Source: Deltaproteobacteria bacterium (lineage in GTDB: Bacteria; JADJOY01). Taken from it: a stretch of 64,000 nt of DNA. A program made the translations under genes and the position numbers. How positions within the stretch are numbered: position 1 is the stretch's first letter; every line of letters begins with the position of its first letter. The notes beneath the pieces are model-generated. The model was not told the origin of the DNA, ran no database searches, and was given only the letters and a program-made list of their open reading frames with translations. The stretch is taken from NCBI GenBank assembly GCA_016713535.1, contig JADJOY010000014.1:244604-308603 (forward strand). The letters are read 5' to 3'. Shown here piece after piece: positions 9,455-20,347 of the stretch.

Positions 9455-9666
9455 TGGATGTCCAATGGAAGTACCTGGTCCTCAGCCTGATCTACTCGGC
9501 GGTCGGGATCGCGATCTTCATGATCGCCTACAAGGTGATCGAGCTGGTGATGCCCTTCGATCTGAACAAGGAGCTCGCCGAGGACCAGAACACCGCGGTG
9601 GGTGTCCTGGTGGGCTCGGTGATGCTCGGGCTCGCGCTCATCATCGCCTCGGCCATGCACGGGTAG
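9454..9666 (+). CDS. DUF350 (YjfL-like) small membrane protein
   Basis: A 70-residue protein with two transmembrane helices: YLVLSLIYSAVGIAIFMIAY and VGVLVGSVMLGLALIIASAM, separated by a polar loop (PFDLNKELAEDQNTA). The DLNKEL / N-x-A-V-G-V pattern is characteristic of DUF350, the family of E. coli YjfL. The preceding GAGGAGGGA gives a strong ribosome binding site and the start overlaps the upstream stop. A single-repeat DUF350 protein is likely to work as a dimer or with a partner. Association with spermidine synthase and SPFH genes is recurrent in bacteria and is repeated here. Confidence 0.88.
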   Translation: MDVQWKYLVLSLIYSAVGIAIFMIAYKVIELVMPFDLNKELAEDQNTAVGVLVGSVMLGLALIIASAMHG

Positions 9667-9880
9667 TCCTTTCCGCCTCGCTGTCGAATCGGTCCCGTCC
9701 CGTGGAAGACGAGCTTCCCCAAGGGGCGCGCGCCAGCGGCGCGCCAGCGAGCGAAGCCGAGCCGCCTCGGGGGTGGGGCCCCGCCGAGACCGCGCTCTTG
9801 GCGGGGCGGGGGGCTGGAACAGCCCCCCGTGGAAGCCAGGTGCCGCTGGCACCGGCCGATCGTCCGGGCGCTCGTAGACC
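9667..9880 (+). promoter_or_regulatory. Structured gap between DUF350 and spermidine synthase genes
   Basis: This 214-bp gap contains no gene. It holds several hairpins in tandem, the best being a 9-bp perfect stem GGGGGGCTG / CAGCCCCCC with loop GAA (9808-9828), and GTGCC-GCT-GGCAC (9840-9852). None is followed by a T-run, so they are not standard terminators. They may act as an mRNA-processing or attenuating element inside an otherwise tightly coupled operon. Confidence 0.4.
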
Positions 9881-11440
9881 ATGACTGAGCCGAACATCGA
9901 CTCCCCGCCGCAGACGGAGAGCCCGGTTCCCCCCCGCGGTCAGGTCCCCCTGATCTTTGTCACCGTCGTCGTCATCGCGGTCTGCGGGCTCATCTACGAG
10001 CTCCTCGCGAGCACCATCGCGTCCTACCTGCTCGGCGACTCGGTCACCCAGTTCTCGACCGTCATCGGCACCTACCTCTCCGCGATGGGGATCGGCGCCT
10101 GGCTGTCGCGGTTCTTCGATCGCTCGCTGGCGCGGCGCTTCGTCGACGTCGAGCTGGCGGTGGCCCTGGTGGGCGGGTTCTCGGCGCCGCTCCTCTACTT
10201 CGCGTTCGGTCGTTTCGACGCGTTCCGGCTGCTGCTCTACTCGCTGGTGGTGGTGATCGGCGTCCTGGTCGGGCTCGAGGTCCCGCTGCTGCTGCGGATC
10301 CTGCGCGACAAGCTCTCCTTCAAGGAGGTGGTCGCGCGGGTGCTCGCGTTCGACTATCTGGGAGCCCTGGTGGCGTCGCTGCTGTTCCCGATCGTGTTCG
10401 TGCCGCACCTCGGGCTGATCCGCACCTCGCTCGTGTTCGGTGCCCTCAACGCGCTCACGGCGCTCTGGACCACCTGGCTGCTGGCGAGCGAGATCCGCGG
10501 TGTGGCCTGGCTGCGCGCGCAGTGCGTCGCGGTGCTGGTGGCGCTGATGGTGGCGTTCGTCGGCGCCGATCGGCTCACCAGCCTCGCCGAGGAGGAGCAC
10601 TACGCGGACCCGATCGTGTGGTCGAAGCAGACGCCCTATCAGCGCATCGTGCTGACCCGCAGCCACGACACCTTCGCGCTCTTCCTCGACGGCAACCTGC
10701 AGTTCTCCAGCCTCGACGAATACCGCTACCACGAGGGGCTGGTGCACCCGGCGTTCGCGGTGGCGGCGCGGCGCGCCCAGGTGCTGGTGCTCGGTGGGGG
10801 CGACGGGCTCGCGGTGCGCGAGATCCTGAAGCACCCGGACGTGGAGCGCGTGACCCTCGTCGACCTCGACCCGGCCATGACGGACACCGTCGCGAAGCTG
10901 CCGCTGGTGGCGGCGCTCAATCGCGACGCCCTCGCCGACCCACGGGTCGACGTGGTCAACGCCGACGCCATGACCTGGCTCGCCGAGATCCCCAGCTCGC
11001 AGCGCTACGACGTGGTGATCGTCGATTTCCCGGATCCCAACAACTTCTCGCTCGGCAAGCTCTACACCACGCGGTTCTACCGGCTGCTCAAGGCGCACGT
11101 CGCCGAGGGCGGCGCGGTGTCGGTGCAGTCGACCTCGCCGCTCTTCGCGCGGCGCTCGTTCTGGTGCATCGCGCGCACCCTCGCCGCCGCGGGGTTCGCC
11201 GTGCGCCCCTACCACGTGGCGGTGCCGTCGTTCGGCGAATGGGGCTTCGTGCTGGCGCGGCTGGCCGCGTTCGACCCACCCACCCAGACGCTCGCCGGCC
11301 TCGAGTTCCTCGACGCTGCGCTGCTGCCGACGTTGTTCGTGTTCGGACCCGACCTCGGGCCGCTCGACGGCGAGGTGAACCGCCTCGACAACCAGGCCCT
11401 CGTCCAGTACTACGACGACGAGTGGCGCCGCTGGGAATAG
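9881..11440 (+). CDS. Membrane-fused spermidine synthase (polyamine aminopropyltransferase)
   Basis: A 519-residue protein. Residues about 20-235 carry seven or so hydrophobic helices (VPLIFVTVVVIAVCGLIYEL; LLLYSLVVVIGVLVGLEVPL and others). Residues about 240-500 are a SpeE-like domain: LDGNLQFSSLDEYRYHEGLV binds substrate, VLVLGGGDGLAVREIL is the nucleotide-binding glycine loop, VDLDPAM holds the adenosine-ribose acidic residue, and DFPDPNN is the active-site loop. The family transfers aminopropyl groups from decarboxylated SAM to putrescine or a related amine. No SAM decarboxylase gene is in the window. Fusion to an N-terminal membrane domain is the form seen next to DUF350/DUF4178 genes and suggests coupling of polyamine synthesis and export or membrane sensing. 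Confidence 0.88.
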   Translation: MTEPNIDSPPQTESPVPPRGQVPLIFVTVVVIAVCGLIYELLASTIASYLLGDSVTQFSTVIGTYLSAMGIGAWLSRFFDRSLARRFVDVELAVALVGGFSAPLLYFAFGRFDAFRLLLYSLVVVIGVLVGLEVPLLLRILRDKLSFKEVVARVLAFDYLGALVASLLFPIVFVPHLGLIRTSLVFGALNALTALWTTWLLASEIRGVAWLRAQCVAVLVALMVAFVGADRLTSLAEEEHYADPIVWSKQTPYQRIVLTRSHDTFALFLDGNLQFSSLDEYRYHEGLVHPAFAVAARRAQVLVLGGGDGLAVREILKHPDVERVTLVDLDPAMTDTVAKLPLVAALNRDALADPRVDVVNADAMTWLAEIPSSQRYDVVIVDFPDPNNFSLGKLYTTRFYRLLKAHVAEGGAVSVQSTSPLFARRSFWCIARTLAAAGFAVRPYHVAVPSFGEWGFVLARLAAFDPPTQTLAGLEFLDAALLPTLFVFGPDLGPLDGEVNRLDNQALVQYYDDEWRRWE

Positions 11441-11465
11441 TCGTTTGAATCGTCACAGCAACTGC

Positions 11466-11489
11466 GGGAGACCTCACGGTCGCCCCTAC
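11466..11489 (-). repeat. GTAG-type REP hairpin 2 (minus orientation)
   Basis: Read on the minus strand: GTAG (11489-11486) followed by GGGCGACC-GTGA-GGTCTCCC, a stem with one mismatch. It faces REP 3 at 11532-11555 in inverted orientation across 42 bp, GTAG ends inward, so the two form an inverted pair between the spermidine synthase and FAD oxidoreductase genes. Confidence 0.6.
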
Positions 11490-11531
11490 GCTGCCACGAG
11501 TGAGCCGATCGATGGATCGAACGTCGGTCGT

Positions 11532-11555
11532 GTAGGGGCGAGCGTCAGCTCGCCC
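11532..11555 (+). repeat. GTAG-type REP hairpin 3
   Basis: GTAG (11532-11535) followed by a perfect 8-bp stem GGGCGAGC / GCTCGCCC with loop GTCA. Partner of the inverted copy at 11466-11489. The stem sequence differs from REP 1 but the changes are paired on both arms, as expected if the hairpin is selected. Confidence 0.7.
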
Positions 11556-11598
11556 GCATGCCTCCGGACATCGGGTCTTGCTCACGAGCGTCTGACCC

Positions 11599-13381
11599 AT
11601 GAAGCGTGAGCCGTTCGGGGCGCGGATCTCGCGGCGCGAGGCGCTCGCGGCGCTGATCGGGGTGCCGGCGGCGCTCGCGGCGTGCTCCGAGAAGCCGCCG
11701 CGGCCCATCGAGGGCGCGATCGTGGGCGGCCCGGTCGACCTCGGTCACCGGCTGCGGGACGGCTTCTTGCCCGAGCCCCGGTCGCAGCGCCGCGTGCCGG
11801 TCGTGATCGTGGGGGGTGGCATCGCGGGCCTCTCGGCGGCGTGGCGGCTCGCGCGCGCGGGCTTCCACGACTTCGAGCTCATCGAGCTCGACGAGGTCCT
11901 CGGCGGCACGGCGCGCGCTGGCGAGAACGAGGTCAGCGCCTACCCGTGGGGTGCCCACTACATCCCGGTCCCCCTCGCCCACGCGACGGGGATGATCGAG
12001 CTCCTCGTCGAGGCCGGCGCCGGCGAGCGCCATCCCGCGACCGGCGCCTTCGTCCCCGACGAGGCGCAGCTCTGCCGCGCGCCCGAGGAGCGGGTGTTCG
12101 TCGCCGATCGCTGGTACGAGGGGCTCTACCCGTGGCCGGGAGCGCGGCCCGAGGAGCTCGCCGAGCGCGACCGCTTCGAGGCCGAGGTGGCGCGCTGGGC
12201 GAGCCTTCGCGACGCGCGTGGCCGGCGGGCCTTCGCGGTGCCCATGGCGCACGGCTCGGACGACGCGGACGTCACGGCGCTCGATCGGATCTCGATGGCC
12301 GAGTGGATGGACCAGCACGGTTTTCACTCCAGGCGGCTGCGCTGGTTCGTCGAATACGGCACCCGCGACGACTCCGGAGCCACCCTCGAGACCACGAGCG
12401 CCTGGGCCGGACTCCACTACTTCGCGTCGCTGGGAGACGGGTGACACGCAGCCGTTCCTCACCTGGCCGGAGGGGAACGGGCGGCTGGTGACCCACCTCG
12501 CGCGGCGCGCCGCGGCCGGAGGCGCGAAGCTCCGTGCGGGCGTGGCGGCGACTCGCATCCGGCCGCTCCGGATGAGGGCGGCCGCCGATGGCGCCGCGAT
12601 CCGCGGTACCGTCGAGGTGTGGACGTACGCGCCCGCCACCGAGCGCGCCGAGGTGCTGTTGGCGGACCACGTGATCGTCGCGTTGCCGCGGCCTTTCGCC
12701 GCGCGCCTCGTCGGCGACGAGGAGCTGATCGCGGACGCCCGCGAGTTCCACGTGAGCCCGTGGCTGGTCGCGAACCTCACGCTCCGCGGACGGCCCGTGG
12801 AGCGCGGCTTCCCGCCAGCGTGGGACAACGTCCTCTACCAGAGCGCTGGGCTCGGCTACGTGGTCGCGACCCACCAGATGGACGAGGGGAAGTGCTCGGC
12901 GAGCGTGCTCGGGCCGCTCACCGGCGATCCCGTCGGCCTCGCCGCGGGCGCGACCGCGAGCGACTCCTGGGGCGGCGCCTGCGTGCGCCGCACTCCGCCA
13001 CGGTTCGGATCGACGGTGTGGACCTATTACCTGCCGCTCGTCGACGCCGACGCGGTGGCGGCGCGGAAGCGCCTGCTCGAGACCACCTTCGAGTCCGCGA
13101 GCGAAGCGATCCTCGCCGACCTGCGCCGGGCGCACCCCGATCTGCGCCAGCGCGTGAGCCGGATCGACGTGTGGAGGTGGGGGCACGCGATGGTGCGGCC
13201 GCGCCCCGGCTTCGTGTTCTCCGCCGCGCGGGCTCGCGCCGCCGCGCCCCGTGGCGCGATCCACTTCGCCCACACCGATCTCTCCGCGCTGCCGCTCTTC
13301 GAGGAGGCGAACCACCACGGCGTGCGCGTGGCGGAGGAAGTGCTCGCGGCGCTCGGCGTGCGCACCGAGAGCCTCGCGTGA
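11599..13381 (+). CDS. FAD-dependent amine oxidase-like protein, Tat lipoprotein (one frameshift)
   Basis: Begins with a twin-arginine motif (SRREAL, residues 11-16) and a lipobox ending at Cys29 (ALAAC), so the folded flavoprotein is probably exported by Tat and lipid-anchored. The FAD dinucleotide fold is VVIVGGGIAGLSAAWRLA near residue 70, followed by ELIELDEVLGGTAR. The first frame ends at 12444 after GLHYFASLGDG; the other frame resumes with DTQPFLTWPEGNGRLV and runs to 13381 with normal flavin amine-oxidase C-terminal features. One indel around 12436 explains the break. It is conserved beside spermidine synthase/DUF350 genes, which suggests that it oxidises a polyamine or aminopropyl product outside the cytoplasm; that is inference. 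Confidence 0.8.
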
Positions 13382-14532
13382 GCCTGGCCGATCGCCCGGC
13401 GCGGCCGGCGCCGAGTGCCTGGCTCGTCGATCCCACGTTCGACGGTGCGTTCCTCGTCGGGCCGGCGGTGCTGGCGCTGGTGCTGGGGTCGCTCGCGAGC
13501 CGGCTCGCCGAGGTGGATGGCTCGACGCCGACCTGGGCATGGCTCGCGCTGGTGGTAGGTGTCGACGTCGCCCACGTCCACGGCACCACCCTCCGGGTCT
13601 ACCTCGACGGCGCCGAGCTACGACGCCGCCTGGGGCTCTATCTCGCCGTGCCGATCGGGCTGTGGGTGCTCGGCGTGTTCTTGTATTCGCTCTCGCCGAT
13701 GGCGTTCTGGCGCACGCTCGCCTACTACGCGGTGTTCCACTTCGTGAAGCAGCAGCTCGGCTGGCTCCGGCTCTACCGCCACCGCGCGTCCGACCGCTCG
13801 CGCCTCGATCGCGTGATCGACGAAGCGGCGATCTGGGTGGCGACTGGCTACCCGCTGATCTCGTGGCACACGCGGCTGCCGCGGCCGTTCGCGTGGCTGA
13901 TCGAGGGCGACTTCGCCGCCGGGCTGCCCGAGGTGTGCGCGGCGGTGGCGCGCGGGGCGTGGGTGGCGACCCTGGTGGTGTTCGCGGTGCGGCAGATCGA
14001 GCGCCGGCGCCGCGGCGAAGGGTGGTACACGGGCAAGATCCTGCTCGTGGGCGCGACGGCGGCCACGTGGTGGGCGGGGATCGTCCACTGGCAGAGCGAC
14101 TTCGCGTTCACCGCCGCCAACGTGCTCGTCCACGGCATCCCGTACATGGCGTTCTCGAACCGCTACGGCCGCGTGCGGTGGGCGTCGCGGGCCGCCACGG
14201 GTGAGGTCGCGGAGGCGAGCGCGCTCGGGCGTGCGCTCGCGTGGACGTTCGCGCCGGGGCGTTTCGCGGCGTTCGTCGCGGCCCTGGCGGCGCTCGCGCT
14301 CGCGGAGGAGTGGCTGTGGGACGGCGCGGTGTGGCGCGATCACGCGGCGCTCTTCGCGTTTCCGGACGTGGACCTGAGCGCGTGGCACGCGCTGATCGTG
14401 CCGCTGCTCGCGCTGCCGCAAGCGACGCACTACGTCCTCGATCGCTACCTGTGGCGCCTCGACGGCAGCAACCCAGGTCTCGCGGAGGCGCTCGCGATCG
14501 CGAGCCGCGCGGAGAGGCCCGTCGCTACGCCG
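13378..14532 (+). CDS. Polytopic membrane protein of the polyamine/DUF350 cluster (3' end uncertain)
   Basis: GTG 13378 overlaps the stop of the FAD oxidoreductase gene (GTGA). About 385 residues with eight or more hydrophobic segments and conserved-looking His motifs facing them: VAHVHGTT, FHFVKQQLGWLRLYRH, VLVHGIPYMAFSNRYG and QATHYVLDRYLWRL. Repeated His near membrane edges hint at a metal-dependent membrane enzyme, but I do not recognise a family. The last credible residues are LAEALAIASRAERP; after that the frame runs into G-rich repeats (14531-14690) with no stop, so an indel probably hides the true end near 14530-14600. Confidence 0.65.
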
Positions 14533-14661
14533 GGGGGGGCCGCCCCGGGGGGGGCGCGCCGCGGCCGCCGGCTTGCTCGCTTCGTCGTTACCGGCGTCTG
14601 GTCCGGAGGCCCCGCCTGTGGACGGCCAGGAGGCCGTCTCTCCGAGGGGACGCTGCCGTTC

Positions 14662-14684
14662 GGAGGGCACGCCTCCGGCGGGCC
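14662..14684 (+). repeat. GGAG-type REP hairpin, with degenerate neighbours
   Basis: GGAG (14662-14665) followed by GGCACGCC-TCC-GGCGGGCC, an 8-bp stem with one mismatch and a 3-nt loop. Two weaker GGAG-plus-palindrome units lie just upstream (14600-14660). The whole 14533-14739 gap is made of such repeats and G runs and holds no gene. Confidence 0.5.
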
Positions 14685-14739
14685 GCGCCGAGACGGGCGA
14701 GACCGTCGGCGCGACGCCGTGGCGTTTCGGCGAGCGCGG

Positions 14740-15356
14740 TCACGGATCCTCGATGGTGATCCCCGCCGCGCCCGCGAGCTCGCGCCACGCGGCGTCGCGA
14801 TCGGGTCCTCGGGCTCCTCGAAGCGCAGGAAGAACGGCCGCTGGTCCCAGTCGAAGCGCTCGCTCGCCCGGCCGACGAGAAACCAGAGCTCGGCCGCGGC
14901 GTGGCAGCGCACGACGTCGGGCCCGCTGCGTGCGAGATCGAGGAGCGCTCGCTTCACGCGCGCGGTGGGCGTACGCTCGATCTCGTCGAAGAGCTCGTCG
15001 AGCGTGCCGACGTCGGCGGCGCGCACGTGTTCGATCAGCGTGTCCTCGTCGAGCACGTCCTCGCCGCCCTCGCCGAGCAGCCGGGCCGCCCGCAGCGCGA
15101 CCTCGTCCCGGCGGGTACGGGCGCACTCGCGCAGCGCCGCCATCGCCCGGGGCGTGCCCAGCGCGGCGAGCGCCTCGGCGTCGCGCCAGTCGGCGCAGCT
15201 TCGCGCCAGCAGCGTGGTCTCGACCATGGTGCGCTCGCTCGCGTCGAGCTCGTCGAGCGCGGCCAGGTCGTAGCCGATCCCGTCGTGCCAACGATCGAAG
15301 TCCAGCACCATGCTGGCGAGGAACCGCTGGTAGGCATCACCGCTGTGCGAGCTCAT
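14740..15356 (-). CDS. HEAT-like helical protein (one frameshift near 3' end)
   Basis: Starts with a recognisable YQRFLASMVLDFDRWHDGIG segment and ERTMVETTLLARSCADWRDA, then helical pairs with HEAT-like spacing (PRAMAALRECARTRRDEVAL; AALAALGT). The reading frame is open from 15356 to FEEPEDP; adding one C near 14797 continues it as DRDAAWRELAGAAGITIEDP and a stop at 14740. About 205 residues. No catalytic motif is seen; HEAT folds usually bind protein partners. It is convergent with the membrane protein gene and divergent, with only a 32-bp gap, from the DCC protein gene. Confidence 0.7.
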
Positions 15357-15388
15357 CGTTCCCCTCTCGCGCTACGCTGCGCGACGAG

Positions 15389-15790
15389 ATGCTCAGGGTC
15401 TTCTACGACGGCCACTGTGCCCTCTGCCACGGCGCGGTGAAGTTCCTGCTCGCGCGTGATCCCGACGGCGGCCGCTTTCGCTTCGCGCCGCTCGAGGGCG
15501 AGACCTTCGCCCGGCTGGTCCCCGCAGCGACGCGCGCCGGGCTGCCCGACAGCGTCGTCGTGCTCACCGGCGACGGCGCGCTGCTCAGCCGCTCGGCGGG
15601 CGTGATCGCGCTCCTGGTCGAGCTCGGCGGCGGCTGGCGCGTGCTCGCGGGCGCGCTGCGCCGGGTGCCTCGCCCGCTGCGCGACGGCGCTTACGACCTC
15701 GTCGCGCGCGTCCGCAAGCGCCTCTTCGCCGAGCCACCCGACGTGTGTCCGATGCTGCCCCCCGAGCTACGCGCGCGCTTCGAGGGGTGA
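15389..15790 (+). CDS. DCC-family thiol-disulfide oxidoreductase (DUF393)
   Basis: A 133-residue protein beginning VFYDGHCALCHGAVKFLL, which contains the D-x-x-C-x-x-C motif that names the DCC family (Asp before Cys-Ala-Leu-Cys). The family has a thioredoxin-like fold and predicted redox activity, with no well-defined substrate. DSVVVLTGDGALLSRSAGV and the C-terminal YDLVARVRKRLF match the family. The ATG at 15389 was chosen because it puts the motif at the usual distance from the N-terminus; the frame is open upstream but has no good start. Confidence 0.85.
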   Translation: MLRVFYDGHCALCHGAVKFLLARDPDGGRFRFAPLEGETFARLVPAATRAGLPDSVVVLTGDGALLSRSAGVIALLVELGGGWRVLAGALRRVPRPLRDGAYDLVARVRKRLFAEPPDVCPMLPPELRARFEG

Positions 15791-15816
15791 TTCCGCGGGG
15801 GACCCGCCGCGGCGGC

Positions 15817-18229
15817 TCACTGGCACTCGCCTTCCAGGCTGCGGATCCAGTCGGTCACGACCGCGAGACCCTGCTCGTGCACCACGCTGCGCGCGAGCTC
15901 GGGCATCTTGATGCCGGGATCGTTCGAGTCCATGCGGAAGGTCAGGATCGACTCCTCGGGACGACCAGGGACGATGTCGTACTGGAACGTGCCCGCGCCG
16001 CGCCCGGCCGCGACCGGCGTCTTGCAGATGCCGTACGAGGTGCCGAGCGGGTCGTGGCTCGAGAGGTAGAGGCCCGAGAACCGCGCGTAGCCGGTCTCGC
16101 TGTGGCAGTGGGCGCAGTTCGACTCGAGGTAGGCGCGAGCGCGCTCCTCGAGCGAGCCGTCGCTCGGATCGTTCCACACCGGCAGCCGTGGCGCCTGGGC
16201 GGGGTCGCTCGGTGCGCCGCTCAGGATTCCGAGCCGGGTCCAGTGCACGAGCTGGTTCTCGGTGGCGCCATCGGCGTAGTCGTAGTCCCGGTTGAGGAGG
16301 CGCGCCTTCGGGCCGATCGGATCGGCTGTGCTGCCGCCCGAGTGGCAGGTGTTGCACTGCAGGGCGTTCGGGATGCGGTAGGTCGTGGTGCGCGGTACGC
16401 CAGACTCTTCCTGCGGCAACGGCACCGTGAGCGAGCCACCGCCGAGTGCCAGGTTCGCTACCCCCGGGCTGGTTTCCCAGAGGTAGGCCCGGCCCACCCA
16501 CCCGCTCCCGCGGTGGAGCAGGACGCGGGTCTCGACGTGGATCAGATCGCCGCCCGGGTTGGCGTCGGGATCGGACGGGAAGCTGAAGGTCTTGGCGATG
16601 ATGGTGCCGACCGGAAACGCGAACGCGCCGTCGCTCGCGTAGGTCGCGTGGGTGCCAGGCGGCAAGAACACGACCCGGCTCTTCGCTGCGTAGTCGGAGA
16701 AAAGCGGGGTGGTGAGGTCGTAGGGCACGCCCCCGTTGGGCTGCGACGCCGGATCGCGCGGATCGGCGAACAGGTGGTAGCCCTCGAGCGTCGGGCAGTC
16801 GAACTCGACGGCGCCGAAGTTGGCGCCGTCGCCGGACGGCGTGCACGCCGCCGCGATCTCGGCGTCGGTCGGGCCGCTCGTCCCTTCCGGGATCGGCGCG
16901 AGGGATGCGAGCGCGGCCGGCGCCACCGCCGGGTGCGCGCAGTCGAACGGCGCCGGGTCGGTGCCGATCGGTCCGGCCGGCAGCGGTACGCCCGCCCTCG
17001 GCCGCAGGTTGAGGTTGCCGAACGTCGCCGTGCTGCCGTCGCGGCGGAAGTTCTCCTGGAAGCAGTTGGCTTGCTCGGGCGGAAGCGGGTGCAGGCCGAG
17101 GGCGTTCTCGGCGATGCCGTCGTAGACCAGGTCGGGGATCACGCGCTCGGGCGTGAACAGGAAGAGCAGGCTCGCGAAGATCCCGAGCGGGCCACCGTCG
17201 AAGAAGAAATCGGTGCAGCGCTCGGTGACGTTGTCGTGGATGTAGGTGCGCGGCGGGTGGGGGTCGAACTCGGGATCGTCGAACGGCAGCCCGGTGACGT
17301 TGTAGCTCGCGACCACCACGTCGGTGGTGTAGTTGTCGACGATCTCGTTGCCGAACGCCTCGACCTCGTCGTTCGCCATCACCATCAGGCCGGTGCCGCT
17401 CGGCACCAGCGCGACGATGTTCCCGGCGGGCGCGAAGTTCGCGAGGTTGTTGCCGTGCACGAGGTTGTCGAACACGCGCGCGCGGGCGCCGCTGATGGTG
17501 AGCCCGGGCAGGTCGAAGACCAGGATGCCGCCCGAGTTGTTGGTGGTCTCGTTCGAGTAGACGTCGGCGTCGTTCGAGCTCTCGATCTCGATGCCGGCCA
17601 CGTTCAGCTCGGCGAAGTTGCGGCGCACCACGATGTTCTTGGACTGGCCGACGTAGATGCCGGTGTCCGAGGCGCCGCTCGCGTAGCTGTCCTCGATCAG
17701 CACGTTGGTCGAGCCCACCGGGTAGATCGCGTACGAGCCGTTGCCGGTCTGCGCCTTGGGCCAGCCCGCTTTCACGCGCCGCCCCGTGACGCCGTCGACG
17801 TCGTCGATCTTGAGGCAGTCGCCGGGTGCGTTCACCACCGCGAGGTCCTCGATCTGGAACGCGTCGCCGCGCGCGAGGATGCCCTCCGCGCCTGACTCCT
17901 GCGTGGCGAAGTCGAGCACCGTCCGGTCCATGCCCTGGCCGCGCACCACGATGTGCGACTGGTCGACGACGAGCTGGCTCGAGATGTCGAAGTGGCCCTC
18001 GGGCAGCTCGATCACGGTGCCGGGCTGGGCGCGGATGAACGCGTCCTGGACCCGGAACTCGAGGTCCGCTCCGGGGCTCGATCCGGACGACGGCGTAGTC
18101 GTCGACCGACGGGCCCTCGGCGCCGCCGCCACCGTCGCCGCCGCACCCGGCGGCGAGGACGCTCGCGCCGAGGTGCAGCGCCAGCAGGGCATGGAGCGGA
18201 GCGGGACGACGAGCCGAATCGCGTTGCAT
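15817..18229 (-). CDS. Lipoprotein fusing parallel beta-helix and SO2930-type diheme cytochrome c (one frameshift)
   Basis: Starts at ATG 18229 with a signal peptide and lipobox (VLAAGC). At about 18080 the frame shifts; removing one C from a CCCC run gives VRIEPGADLEFRVQDAF without interruption. Residues about 40-400 are right-handed beta-helix repeats (GTVIELPEGHFDISSQLVV; GVTGRRVKAGW; NIVVRRNFAELNVAGIEIES), matching TIGR03805. The second half matches the SO2930/HNE_0200 cytochrome family (TIGR03806), with two haem sites, CNTCH and CAHCH, and the distal Met probably in FRMDSNDPGIKMPEL. These two families are normally adjacent separate genes; here they form one reading frame. Location is the outer membrane or cell surface, with a likely extracellular electron-transfer or oxidative role. 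Confidence 0.85.
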
Positions 18230-18344
18230 GGCGGCTGCCTCGGGAGGGGCGTGGGGCGCCGATGCTTGCATGGGGCCCGTCGAGGCCGCAACGGTGCGCC
18301 GGAGGTGGCGCTCGCGCGGGTGGGCGCGGGGTAGCTCGGCCGGC

Positions 18345-20188
<1,844 letters not shown>

Positions 20189-20266
20189 CGCACGGGCCTC
20201 AGGGCGGCGAAGGGGGGCTCGCGATGCGGACCAGGTTTCGAGCTCGACGGTACAAAAAAACACTTA

Positions 20267-20283
20267 TTCTAATCAAGTTAGAA
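20267..20283. promoter_or_regulatory. AT-rich inverted repeat TTCTAA-N5-TTAGAA (candidate operator)
   Basis: A perfect 6+6 inverted repeat around TCAAG, lying in a conspicuous AT-rich island (ACAAAAAAACACTTATTCTA just before it) within very GC-rich DNA. It is in the 159-bp gap between the divergent radical SAM gene (start 20188) and the gene at 20348. Position and symmetry fit a dimeric repressor site overlapping a promoter. Confidence 0.45.
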
Positions 20284-20347
20284 GGGGTGCCGGGCTCGTC
20301 GTCGGGCGTCGACGCACGGCGGGGCGGCTACACTCGGACCGCCCCGG

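Noticed and set aside
15745-17895. A 716-codon plus-strand frame with His/Asp-rich text
   Set aside because: Typical antisense shadow in GC-rich DNA; the minus strand there encodes the beta-helix/cytochrome with clear motifs.
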